In this document: positions 19,131-27,918 of the stretch, in pieces
Layout of the letters: each line of letters begins with the position of its first letter
Position numbering within the stretch: position 1 is the first letter of the stretch
Source: Acidimicrobiia bacterium
GTDB lineage: Bacteria > Actinomycetota > Acidimicrobiia > Spongiisociales > ZC4RG35
Direction of reading: 5' to 3'
Assembly: GCA_026002975.1 (NCBI GenBank)
Contig: BPGJ01000002.1
Location: forward strand, 163,856 to 227,855
Length of the DNA stretch: 64,000 nucleotides
Program-made: the position numbers and the translations under genes
Notes under the pieces: generated by a model
What the model saw: the letters and a program-made list of their open reading frames with translations, nothing else
Databases searched by the model: none
What the model was told of the DNA's origin: nothing

Positions 19131-20131
19131 GTCCGTACCAGGTCGCACACCGCGTCGGCCCAGACGTCGGAGGCGTTGACGCAGGGGACCACCAACAGCT
19201 CGTCGCCGCCCAGGTCCCGCCACTGTTCCCGAGCCCGGATGCCGATCTCCTCCAGGGTTTCCAGACAGTCCGCGGTGAACGAGGGGGTCAACACCGCCGG
19301 CCTTCTCACACCCTCCCGGTAGAGCCGGTCGAGTTCCCTGTCGGTGTACGGGGTGATCCAACGTTGCCCGGCCAGGCGGGATTGGAAGGCGGTGGTGTGG
19401 GGGACGTCCAGTCCCAGCTCCTCCACCAACGCCGCGGTGGTGGCATGGCACTGGGCCCGGTAGCAGAACCGGTTGGCTTCGCCCACCCGTCGACAGCAGT
19501 CTTGCTTCTCCAGGCACCATCCGGGGCCGGATCGGCGAACCTGCCGTTCGGGAAGCCCGTGGTAGGAGAAGATCAGGTGGTCGGGACGGTGCGACTCGAT
19601 CAGGGGGCGAGCGACGGCCGCGACTGCCCGCACGAAGCCCGGATGATCGAAGAAGTCGACGACCGTGGTCACCGCGGGGACGTTCCATCGAGTCGCCACC
19701 TCCCTCATCGCGGCCTCCAGGGCCGAGCCGGTGGCCGCCGCCGAATACTGGGGGAACAAGGGAAGTATCACGAGCCGGTCGCAGCCTGCCTGGAGCAGGC
19801 GATCCACCGCCCCACCGATGGTGGGACTCTTATACCTCATGCCCACCGCCACCTGGAACCCGTCGCCCAACCGCTCGGCGACGGCTTCGGCCAGCGCCTG
19901 GGTGTGGAGGAGGAGGGGCGATCCGTGTTCGGTCCAGATCTTGGCGTAGGCCTCGGCGGTGCGCCTAGGACGGATCCGGAGGATGACGCCGTGGAGGAGC
20001 AGCCACCGTATCGGCGACGGGAGGTCCACCACGCGGGGATCCCCGAGGAACTCGGCCAGATAGCGACGGACGTCGGGGACGTCGGGCGAGTCGGGGGTGC
20101 CGAGCTGGAGGAGGAGCACTCCGGTCTTCAT
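19127..20131 (-). CDS. hemH: Ferrochelatase
   Basis: GVLLLQLGTPDSP, FSYHGLPERQ, CVNASDVW; Cys-rich insert GWCLEKQDCCRRVGEANRFCYRAQC. Confidence 0.96.
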   Translation of the reverse strand: MKTGVLLLQLGTPDSPDVPDVRRYLAEFLGDPRVVDLPSPIRWLLLHGVILRIRPRRTAEAYAKIWTEHGSPLLLHTQALAEAVAERLGDGFQVAVGMRYKSPTIGGAVDRLLQAGCDRLVILPLFPQYSAAATGSALEAAMREVATRWNVPAVTTVVDFFDHPGFVRAVAAVARPLIESHRPDHLIFSYHGLPERQVRRSGPGWCLEKQDCCRRVGEANRFCYRAQCHATTAALVEELGLDVPHTTAFQSRLAGQRWITPYTDRELDRLYREGVRRPAVLTPSFTADCLETLEEIGIRAREQWRDLGGDELLVVPCVNASDVWADAVCDLVRT

Positions 20132-20192
20132 CGGCCGGTCAACCTATCGGCGGCCTCTTCTGACGGGTAGTCGGGAAACTAGGGTTCGCCGG

Positions 20193-21329
20193 GTGGATGG
20201 GTGCGACGTGTTGGTGGTCGGCGGCGGTATCGCCGGGGTGTCGGCGGCCTACTTCCTGACACGGGCAGGGTTGGAGGTGATGGTGGTCGAGGCGGAACCC
20301 GTCCTGGCTCGCCACAGCACGGGCCGGTCGGCTGCCCTGCTGTTCGAGAACTACGGCCCCCTCCCCCACCGACCTCTGACCCGGTGGAGCCGCCGCTTCC
20401 TAGAAGAGGGGATGGAGGGTCTCGTCGACCATCCGGTCCTGACCCCGCGGGGTGGGCTGACCATCGCCACCCACGACCGCCGGTCGGAGCTCGAGGCCGA
20501 GGCGGAAACCGGTCAGAGGTCGGGGACCGACGTCAGGTTGATCGACCCCACCGACGCCGCTGCGCTGGTCCCCGTCCTCCGCGCCGATTTGCTGGCCGGG
20601 GCTGTTTGGGAGCCCGGATCCTCCGACCTGGACGTCGCCGCCATCCATCAGGGGTTCGTCCGTGGGATTCGGAGAGCCGGAGGACGGGTCCGGACCAACA
20701 GCCCGGTGTCGGCTCTGACCCGATCCGACCGGGGCTGGGTCGCCCGGGTGGGGAACGACGACGTGGAAGCTCGGGTCGTGGTGGACGCCGCCGGGGCCTG
20801 GGCCGACGAGGTGGCCGGTCTGGCTCGGGTGCCCGAGGTGGGCATCCGGCCTCTCCGCCGGACTGTCTTCACGGTTCCCGGACCCGGAGACCACGGCACC
20901 TGGCCGATGGTCGTCGAGGTGCGACACGACTTCTACTTCAAACCGGAGGGACCCGACCTGCTGTGCTCTCCCGCCGATCAGACCCCCTTGCCGCCGTCGG
21001 ACCCACGCCCCGACGAGCTGGAGATCGCCCGGGCGATCGAAGACATCAACCGGTTGACCACCCTGGGGATCCGGACGGTCAGGGCATCGTGGGCGGGGCT
21101 GAGGTGCTTCGCTCCCGACGACGTGATGGTGATCGGACCCGAACCGGAGGCGGAGGGGTTCTTCTGGCTGGCCGGTCAAGGAGGAACCGGGATCCAGACC
21201 GCCCCCGCGGCCGGTTTTCTGACGGCGTCGCTGGTGGTGGAAGGGTCGGCCCCCCGGGACCTGCCCGACGTCGACGTCGAGGCGCTGTCTCCCGCCCGGT
21301 TTCGGACCCATAGACTGCCCGGGTCGTGA
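20193..21329 (+). CDS. FAD-dependent oxidoreductase (DAO / glycine-oxidase type)
   Basis: DVLVVGGGIAGVSAAYFLTRAGLEVMVVEAE and GQGGTGIQTAPAAG. Confidence 0.85.
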   Translation: MDGCDVLVVGGGIAGVSAAYFLTRAGLEVMVVEAEPVLARHSTGRSAALLFENYGPLPHRPLTRWSRRFLEEGMEGLVDHPVLTPRGGLTIATHDRRSELEAEAETGQRSGTDVRLIDPTDAAALVPVLRADLLAGAVWEPGSSDLDVAAIHQGFVRGIRRAGGRVRTNSPVSALTRSDRGWVARVGNDDVEARVVVDAAGAWADEVAGLARVPEVGIRPLRRTVFTVPGPGDHGTWPMVVEVRHDFYFKPEGPDLLCSPADQTPLPPSDPRPDELEIARAIEDINRLTTLGIRTVRASWAGLRCFAPDDVMVIGPEPEAEGFFWLAGQGGTGIQTAPAAGFLTASLVVEGSAPRDLPDVDVEALSPARFRTHRLPGS

Positions 21330-21928
21330 GAGAGCTGGTAGCCAACGTCGCGGTGGTGGCTGCGACCCTGCTCACCTGGGTGTCTCTGATCCCGCAGCTC
21401 GTCAAGCTGGCCCGGACCGGGGACCCCGAGGGAGTCTCGGCCACCTGGCCTGCGATCGGGCTGGTATCGAACGTGGCCTGGGTGGTGTATCTCTCCGGCC
21501 GTGGCCTCTGGGCGGCGGTGCCCGCCGCAGTGGTGATGGCCCTCTTCTACGGGCTGGTGATCAGAGCTCTGGCCCTGGCGGGGAAGCCGATCCGGGCGGC
21601 GGTGATCCGAGGCCTGCTGTGGAGCGTCGGGTTGACCGGTTTGACGGTCGGAGCCGGCTGGGACGGGCTGGGAGCCGGCCTGGTCTGGTCGTACGCCGTG
21701 CAGGTGGCTCCCGCGGTGTACGAGGTGTACCGGAGCTCGGCACCCACCGGAGTGTCGGCCGGCACCTGGTGGATCGTCACCGCGGAGGCCGCCCTCTGGG
21801 GAGTGTACGGATGGCTCCTAGCCGACCTGCCCATCGTCGCCTACGCAGTGGTCGGTATCACGTCGGGCGCCGTGATCCTGATCCGGCTGGCCGCACATCG
21901 GCGCCGACCGGCCTTTCAGGTTCCCTGA
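21326..21928 (+). CDS. PQ-loop / SWEET-like membrane protein with two repeats
   Basis: TWVSLIPQLVKLARTGDPEGVSATWPA and QVAPAVYEVYRSSAPTGVSAGTWWIV look like duplicated PQ-loop units. Confidence 0.65.
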   Translation: MRELVANVAVVAATLLTWVSLIPQLVKLARTGDPEGVSATWPAIGLVSNVAWVVYLSGRGLWAAVPAAVVMALFYGLVIRALALAGKPIRAAVIRGLLWSVGLTGLTVGAGWDGLGAGLVWSYAVQVAPAVYEVYRSSAPTGVSAGTWWIVTAEAALWGVYGWLLADLPIVAYAVVGITSGAVILIRLAAHRRRPAFQVP

Positions 21929-22318
21929 TCATCCCCCGATGGGGGACGGCTCGGTGAGGTTGTGGAGTCTCACCTGACCCCGGGCGACCATACGTCCGTC
22001 CCCGCCTCGCACCGTCACCTCCCAGAGCTGCTGAGAGCGGCCCCGGTGCACGGGGGTCGCTCGTGCGGTCACCTCCCCACCGCGGCAGGAACGGATGAAG
22101 TCGGTGCTGTTGTGCACACCGACGGCGCCGAACATGCCCTGGGACATCGCCCAGGTGGCGGCGCCGTAGGAAGCCAGCGTCTCGATCATGGTGCAGAACA
22201 CTCCGCCGTGGACGATCCCGTAGGGTTGCAGATGACGGTCGTCGATCACGATCCTGCCCACCACCTCGTCCTCGGAGACGTCGACGATCTCCAGGCCGAT
22301 CAGCTCGTTGAAATCCAC
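21929..22318 (-). CDS. PaaI-like hotdog thioesterase
   Basis: LQPYGIVHGGVFCTMIETLASYGA. Confidence 0.85.
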   Translation of the reverse strand: MDFNELIGLEIVDVSEDEVVGRIVIDDRHLQPYGIVHGGVFCTMIETLASYGAATWAMSQGMFGAVGVHNSTDFIRSCRGGEVTARATPVHRGRSQQLWEVTVRGGDGRMVARGQVRLHNLTEPSPIGG

Positions 22319-22329
22319 GGGTGGGCAAG

Positions 22330-23073
22330 TTAGCGGCCCAGACGCCGTCGGATGGTCTCCCCGGTCTCTTCCGGCCAGGGCCCTCGTTGTCTGCGCCGTG
22401 CGGCGTCCACCGCCCACTCGATGAGTTGGGCCAGGTGGAGCACACCCTCCGGGTCGGTCACGGCTCCGTGGCCGGGCACCACCACTCGGGGAAGTCGAGG
22501 AACCAGACGACGGAGCGTCGAAGGCCAGATCTCCGGGTAGGAGTCGTCGAACGCGGGAGCCGATCCCGTCTCCACCAGGTCACCGGCGTAGCAGACCTCA
22601 CCAGCCAACACCACCAGGTCGCAGTCGGTGTGGCCCAATCCCGGATCCAGGACCGTCACCGGAACCTCACCCACCACCACTTGCAGGGCCGTCTCAACCA
22701 GGAGGTTGGGCGGGACGATCCTGGTGGCGTCGATCTGCTCGACCCGGTCGGGGAGCCACCGGCGGGCATCCTCCCGCTGGGTGTCGCCCTCCCGGGTGAG
22801 GTGACGTCGTGCCGCCGGGTGTCCGATGATGGGCAGTTCCGCGAAGGCCTCGTTTCCGAAGGTGTGGTCCCAGTGGTGGTGGGTGTTGACCACCCAGCGG
22901 ACATCGGACCCGAGCCGCGACTCCACCATGTGCCTGAACGTTCGTCCCTGGGTGACGTCGGTTCCGGTGTCGATCACCATCAGCTCGGTCCCGCCGTCCA
23001 CCACCCCGAGGTTTAGCTGGAGGTCGGGATCGACGACGGTGTGGCATCGTTCCGTGAGGTGAACCCATTCCAC
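22330..23073 (-). CDS. MBL-fold metallo-hydrolase
   Basis: VVNTHHHWDHTFGN, VVVPGHGAV. Confidence 0.9.
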   Translation of the reverse strand: MEWVHLTERCHTVVDPDLQLNLGVVDGGTELMVIDTGTDVTQGRTFRHMVESRLGSDVRWVVNTHHHWDHTFGNEAFAELPIIGHPAARRHLTREGDTQREDARRWLPDRVEQIDATRIVPPNLLVETALQVVVGEVPVTVLDPGLGHTDCDLVVLAGEVCYAGDLVETGSAPAFDDSYPEIWPSTLRRLVPRLPRVVVPGHGAVTDPEGVLHLAQLIEWAVDAARRRQRGPWPEETGETIRRRLGR

Positions 23074-23089
23074 GGTTAGGCTCCCGCCC

Positions 23090-23587
23090 ATGAAGCTACC
23101 AACCCCACTCGCCGAAGCCCTCAACCGTCAGATCGGTCTGGAGTTGGAGTCGTCTCTGACCTACCTGCAGATGGCCGCCTATTTCGAATCCCGAAGCCTC
23201 ACCGGTTTCGCCCATTGGATGAGGCTCCAGTCGGAGGAAGAACGCTCCCACGCGTTGAAGTTCTTCGACTATGTGCTCGACCGGGGAGCCGAGGTGCGTC
23301 TCGGATCGGTCGACGCCCCCCGGGCCGATTTCGCCTCCCCGGCAGAGGTGTTCGCCGCGGCGCTGGAGCAGGAGAGGCAGGTCTCGGAAGCGATCAGGGA
23401 GCTGCACCGGCTGGCATCGGAGACAGGAGACGCGGCCAGCTTCGGCCTCCTCCAATGGTTCCTCGAGGAGCAGGTGGAGGAGGAGTCGACGGTGGAGAGG
23501 ATCCTGGAACGGCTGGAGATGGCGGGAGAGGATCAGGGGGCTCTGCTGATCCTCGATCGGGAACTGGCGGGCCGGGTCTCATCCTGA
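23090..23587 (+). CDS. Ferritin
   Basis: LNRQIGLELESSLTYLQMAAYFESRSLTGFAHWMRLQSEEERSHALKFFDYVLDRG. Confidence 0.95.
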   Translation: MKLPTPLAEALNRQIGLELESSLTYLQMAAYFESRSLTGFAHWMRLQSEEERSHALKFFDYVLDRGAEVRLGSVDAPRADFASPAEVFAAALEQERQVSEAIRELHRLASETGDAASFGLLQWFLEEQVEEESTVERILERLEMAGEDQGALLILDRELAGRVSS

Positions 23588-24637
23588 CAGGATCCGACCC
23601 CGCCGGATGACCAGAGCCGGTGGTGCCGTAGGGTCTTCCCACGGGTGGACCTCGAAACCCACCAAGTCGGCGGGGAGTCCCGGTTCGAAGCCGGCGGCCA
23701 CCCCCAGATATCGATAGGCCCGGGTGGTGGCGGCGGCCAGGGCGTCAGCCGGTTCCAGCCCATATTCCCGGAGGGCAGCCACCTCCTCACCGATGCGGGC
23801 GGAGGGGAAGGTGAGGTCGGATCCGGCCAGGACCGCCACCCCCGTCTGCACGGCCTGCGGGAGCAGATCGGAGATCCTGGAGAGCCCCTCGGAGAGGAGG
23901 CGCCCACCCGAACTGTCTGCCCCCAGCACCTGGACCAGCTCCTCCACCCGCCTGATCGTCGGGACCCAGGCCCCGCCCCTTGCACCGAGCCGGGAGAGGT
24001 CCTCGTCGGTGAGGAACAGGCCGTGTTCGATGGAGTCCACCCCGGCCCGTACCGCCATGGAGGGGACCTCCGGGGCCATGGTGTGGATCGCGACCCGGGC
24101 GCCCGCCCGGTGGGCCACCTCCACCGCCATCCGGAGGGCGTCTTCATCGAAGTTGGCGACCGGGCCTCGGCCGCGCCGCGGCCAGTCGCCCACCAGCTTC
24201 ACCCACCCTGCGGCATTGCCGGCTTCGTCGGCGACGACCTCGGTGAGGGTGTCCACGTCCACCTCCACCGCGAAGCCCTCGTAGTAGCCACCCGGGACCG
24301 CGATCATGCGGCCCGCGGCCTGCAGGTCGGGGCGTTCGGTCGGAGGGTGCCGCAGCAGCGAGAGCACCGACCGGTCGCACCACCCCTTGTCGACGCACAG
24401 GAACACGCCGCCTTCCAGGGCGGCGAAAGCACGTCCGGCGATCTCGGTCGGATCCCCCGGGCGGAGGTCGAGCCGATCGGCGGCGAGATGGGCATGAGCG
24501 TCGACCAGTCCCGGAACGGCCCAAAGACGGGTCGCGTCGAGGGGAGGGGCCGTCGGATGGCCGGTCCACCTGCCGTCTTCCACCCCGAGTTCCAGCACCC
24601 GGCCTTGGAGGTCCCGCAACCTGACGGCTTCGATCAC
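23579..24637 (-). CDS. Amidohydrolase family protein
   Basis: AVPGLVDAHAHLA, VAIHTMAPE, GVDSIEHGLFL. Confidence 0.88.
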   Translation of the reverse strand: MIEAVRLRDLQGRVLELGVEDGRWTGHPTAPPLDATRLWAVPGLVDAHAHLAADRLDLRPGDPTEIAGRAFAALEGGVFLCVDKGWCDRSVLSLLRHPPTERPDLQAAGRMIAVPGGYYEGFAVEVDVDTLTEVVADEAGNAAGWVKLVGDWPRRGRGPVANFDEDALRMAVEVAHRAGARVAIHTMAPEVPSMAVRAGVDSIEHGLFLTDEDLSRLGARGGAWVPTIRRVEELVQVLGADSSGGRLLSEGLSRISDLLPQAVQTGVAVLAGSDLTFPSARIGEEVAALREYGLEPADALAAATTRAYRYLGVAAGFEPGLPADLVGFEVHPWEDPTAPPALVIRRGRILSG

Positions 24638-25332
24638 AGGCCCCGAACCATGCCGCCGTCCACCAGTATCCCCTGGCCGGTGATGGAACCGGCCTCGGGC
24701 GACAGTAGGAAACCGATGGTCGCGGCGATCTCGTCGACCGTCGCGGCCCGACCCACCGGGATGGCGTCGATCACCGACTCGGCCACCGGGTAGGTCTCGG
24801 CGTAGCCGACCAGGACGTCGTTCATCCGTATGCCGTGAGGTCCGTACCGGGTGGCGTAGAGCCGGGTGAAGGCTCTGAGACCTGCTCTGATGGACGACGA
24901 CACGGGGAACGAGAGGTCCGGTTGGACGGCACCGAAAGCCGACACGTTGACGAAGGCGCCTCCGCCCTGCTCGATCATGATCGGGGTGACGAGACGGGCC
25001 ATACGGACCACGTTGAGGAACACCAGGTCTAGGCCGTGATTCCACTCCTGGTCGGAGATCTCCAACAGTTCCCCTCGGGGCGGATGCCCGGTGTTGTTCA
25101 CCACGGCGTCGACCCGTCCGTACGAGTCGATAGCGACCCGGACCAGCTCCTCGAGGTCGGCCGGCTCGGTCACCGAACCGGTGACCGAACGGCACCCCAG
25201 CTCCTCGGCCAGCCGGGCCGCCGAGCCCGACGGGGACAGCAGCACCAGACGGTATCCGGCCTCGGCCAGGGCCCGGGCCGTTGCCGCACCGATACCCCTT
25301 CCCGCCGCCGTGACCAAAGCCACTCGGTCCAT
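24634..25332 (-). CDS. SDR family oxidoreductase
   Basis: ALVTAAGRGIGAATARALAEAGY, NNTGHPP; GTGA-type overlap with the amidohydrolase. Confidence 0.88.
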   Translation of the reverse strand: MDRVALVTAAGRGIGAATARALAEAGYRLVLLSPSGSAARLAEELGCRSVTGSVTEPADLEELVRVAIDSYGRVDAVVNNTGHPPRGELLEISDQEWNHGLDLVFLNVVRMARLVTPIMIEQGGGAFVNVSAFGAVQPDLSFPVSSSIRAGLRAFTRLYATRYGPHGIRMNDVLVGYAETYPVAESVIDAIPVGRAATVDEIAATIGFLLSPEAGSITGQGILVDGGMVRGL

Positions 25333-25362
25333 CTGGTCGCCGAGCCTACCGTCGCGGGTTGA

Positions 25363-26784
25363 ATGGAACACCACATGCGTCGCCTCCTGTCTCTCTGCCT
25401 CCTCCTCGTCGCCTGCACCACCGGGGTGCCCGTCGACACGACCGGCCCGCCGCCTGCATCCACCACGACCCCTACCGAACCCCCGACGGGCACCACCGCG
25501 CCGAGCGCCGACGGCCTCCAGTTGACCGACTGCTCCGATCCCGACGGGTTCGAGCTCCTGTGCGAGTCGGTGGATCTGATCCTCACCCGCTACGTCGATC
25601 CCATCTCTCCCGAAGACCTGGTCGAGGCGGCGATCCGGGGGGTGGAGGAGGAGGCCGAGCCGGGCAGACATCCACATCCCATCACCTGCCCGACTCCCAC
25701 CGACGAATTCGTCCGATTCTGTCGGGCGGTCGACCGGATCGACGCCGTTCCCGAGGACGCGGCCGAAGCCGCCCTCGTCGGGATCACCCGCTACGCGTTG
25801 GATCCCAACTCCTTGTACCTGGACCCTCGGACTCGGGCGCTGGTGGAGGAGGAACAGTCGGGTGAGGTGGAGGGGATCGGGGCTCTGGTGAGCGCCCGGG
25901 ACGTCGAGACCCCCGAGGAGAACGACGCCTGTTCGGTCCTCGGCCCCACCTGCCGCCTCACGGTGGTGGCCGTGTTGGGTGACTCGCCGGCCGAGAAGGC
26001 CGGCCTGAGACCCGGCGACGAGCTGGTGGCCGTGGACGGCCGGGACGTGGGCGGGCTCACGGTAGACGAGGTCACGGCGATGGTGAGGGGACCGGCCGGC
26101 ACCGAGGTCGAGCTGACGGTGCGGCGAGGCGAGCAGCTGGTGGATCTGCGGATCACCCGTGCCAGGATCTCGATACCGGTGGTGGAAGCCGCGATGGTCG
26201 GGGAAGTCGGTTACCTGCGGCTCAGCGTGTTCACCGACGACGCCGACGTCAAGCTGCGTGACGCGCTGATCGAACAGGTCCGCCGGAATGCCCGCCGGTT
26301 GGTCCTCGACCTGAGGAACAACCCGGGTGGGGCGCTTCCCGCCGCGGTGGGGGTGGCCAGCCTGTTCCTCGACGAGGGAGAGGTGCTCCGCACGGTGGGA
26401 CCGGAGGGGGAAACCGTCTACGAGGTGAGGGATGTGGGTTTCCGGACCGGCCTCCCCCTCACCGTTGTGGTCAACGCCGGTTCGGCGTCCGCCTCCGAGG
26501 TGGTGGCGGCCGCTCTGCAGGAGGCCGGCCGGGCGCTCGTCGTGGGAGAACGAACGTTCGGGAAGAACACGGTCCAGCAGCGGTTCTCCCTGTCCAACGG
26601 GGGAGCCCTCCGTCTCACCATCGCCCGTTGGACCACCCCGGCCGGCGCAGACCTGGGTGGCGGTGTGTCCCCCGACGTGGCTCTGGAGCTGCCCAACGAC
26701 CTCACCCCCGAGGAGGTCGTCGCCCGGGTGGAGGAGGTCCTGGCCTCCCGGGAGGCGGTCCGATCCCGGTTTGCGGTAGTCTGA
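25363..26784 (+). CDS. S41 family C-terminal processing peptidase with PDZ domain
   Basis: PDZ DSPAEKAGLRPGDELVAVDGRDV; catalytic NAGSASASEVVAAALQEAGRALVVGERTFGKNTVQ. Confidence 0.93.
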   Translation: MEHHMRRLLSLCLLLVACTTGVPVDTTGPPPASTTTPTEPPTGTTAPSADGLQLTDCSDPDGFELLCESVDLILTRYVDPISPEDLVEAAIRGVEEEAEPGRHPHPITCPTPTDEFVRFCRAVDRIDAVPEDAAEAALVGITRYALDPNSLYLDPRTRALVEEEQSGEVEGIGALVSARDVETPEENDACSVLGPTCRLTVVAVLGDSPAEKAGLRPGDELVAVDGRDVGGLTVDEVTAMVRGPAGTEVELTVRRGEQLVDLRITRARISIPVVEAAMVGEVGYLRLSVFTDDADVKLRDALIEQVRRNARRLVLDLRNNPGGALPAAVGVASLFLDEGEVLRTVGPEGETVYEVRDVGFRTGLPLTVVVNAGSASASEVVAAALQEAGRALVVGERTFGKNTVQQRFSLSNGGALRLTIARWTTPAGADLGGGVSPDVALELPNDLTPEEVVARVEEVLASREAVRSRFAVV

Positions 26785-26790
26785 CCTGCC

Positions 26791-27912
26791 GTGTCGGCCC
26801 GCCACAGGGCGGCCTTCGCCCTCTCCCTGTTGCTCCTCGTGTCCCTCTTCGGGGGGACGGGTCTTTCGCGAGCCCAAGTCGAAGAAGCGGAACGCCAGGC
26901 GGAGCAGGCGGAGGCCGAACTCGACGAGGCCTACCGGATCGTCTCGGAGGCGGTCGCCGATCGTCAGCAGGTGGAGCTGGCGCTGTTCGACGCTCTGACC
27001 CGCTACGAGCAGGCGGCCGCCGAGTTGGCGGTGGCTTCCGCGGCGTTGGAACGGATCGAGAGGTCGCTCCTGTTCGCCGAAGCGGAAGCTGCCAGCGCCG
27101 AGCGGGGCCTCCAGACCCAGGCAGCCGCGGCCTACATGGAGGCGGTCACCTCGATGCCCAACGTGGTGTTGGCGTCGAGCTCGGTCGAGGAAGCCATCTT
27201 CGTCGGGGCCGTGTTCGAAGCCAGCCAGGAGGACACCCTGGCCAGGCTGGCCGAGCTGGCCGTGGTCCGCCGGGAGCTCGACCAGCTCCGCTCTTCCTAC
27301 CAGGCCGAGAAGGAGCGTGTCGAGGGGCTGGCCACCGAGCTCCAGTTGGAGACAGAACAGCTGCGGGAGTTGTTCGCCCAGGCCGACGCCCGGGTGGCGG
27401 AGGCCTTCGATCGGGCTCTACAGGCCGAAGCCGACTACCGGGCTGCTCTGGACGATGTGGCACGCGCCCGGGCGGCGGAAGAGGAGGAACGGCGCCGTGC
27501 CCAGGCCACCACCACGACCACCACCGTCCCGCCGACGAACGGTGCCACCCCGCCGACCACTCAGCCACCTCGAGACGACGAACCCCCCAGCATCCGGATC
27601 GGTCCGGCCACCGAGAGGTGGCGCCCTATCGTGGAGACCCACTTCGCGTCCGATCTGGTCGAGGACGCCCTGGTGATCATGGAGTGTGAGAGCGGCGGCG
27701 ACCCGGAGGCGGTGAACCCGTATTCGGGCGCGGCCGGCCTCTACCAGTTCCTCCCGGCCACCTGGGCGGTGGCCTCGGTGAAGGCCGGGGTGGGAGATCG
27801 GAGCGTGTTCGACGGGGAGGCCAACATCATCGCCGCCTCCTGGTTGGCCGAGTACTACCGCCAACGGGGCTACGACCCGTGGCTCCCGTGGACCTGCCGG
27901 GCGTACCTGTAG
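26791..27912 (+). CDS. Secreted coiled-coil protein with C-terminal lytic-transglycosylase-like domain
   Basis: Signal peptide, long coiled coil, then MECESGGDPEAVNPYSGAAGLYQFLPATWAVAS. Confidence 0.8.
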   Translation: MSARHRAAFALSLLLLVSLFGGTGLSRAQVEEAERQAEQAEAELDEAYRIVSEAVADRQQVELALFDALTRYEQAAAELAVASAALERIERSLLFAEAEAASAERGLQTQAAAAYMEAVTSMPNVVLASSSVEEAIFVGAVFEASQEDTLARLAELAVVRRELDQLRSSYQAEKERVEGLATELQLETEQLRELFAQADARVAEAFDRALQAEADYRAALDDVARARAAEEEERRRAQATTTTTTVPPTNGATPPTTQPPRDDEPPSIRIGPATERWRPIVETHFASDLVEDALVIMECESGGDPEAVNPYSGAAGLYQFLPATWAVASVKAGVGDRSVFDGEANIIAASWLAEYYRQRGYDPWLPWTCRAYL

Positions 27913-27918
27913 CCGTCG

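Noticed and set aside
23645-24793. 382-aa plus-strand ORF
   Set aside because: Antisense to the amidohydrolase; typical spurious GC-rich open frame.
25333-26877. N-terminal extension of the 747-aa SDR ORF
   Set aside because: Antisense to the S41 protease; SDR starts at ATG 25332 (MDRVALVTAAGRGIG).
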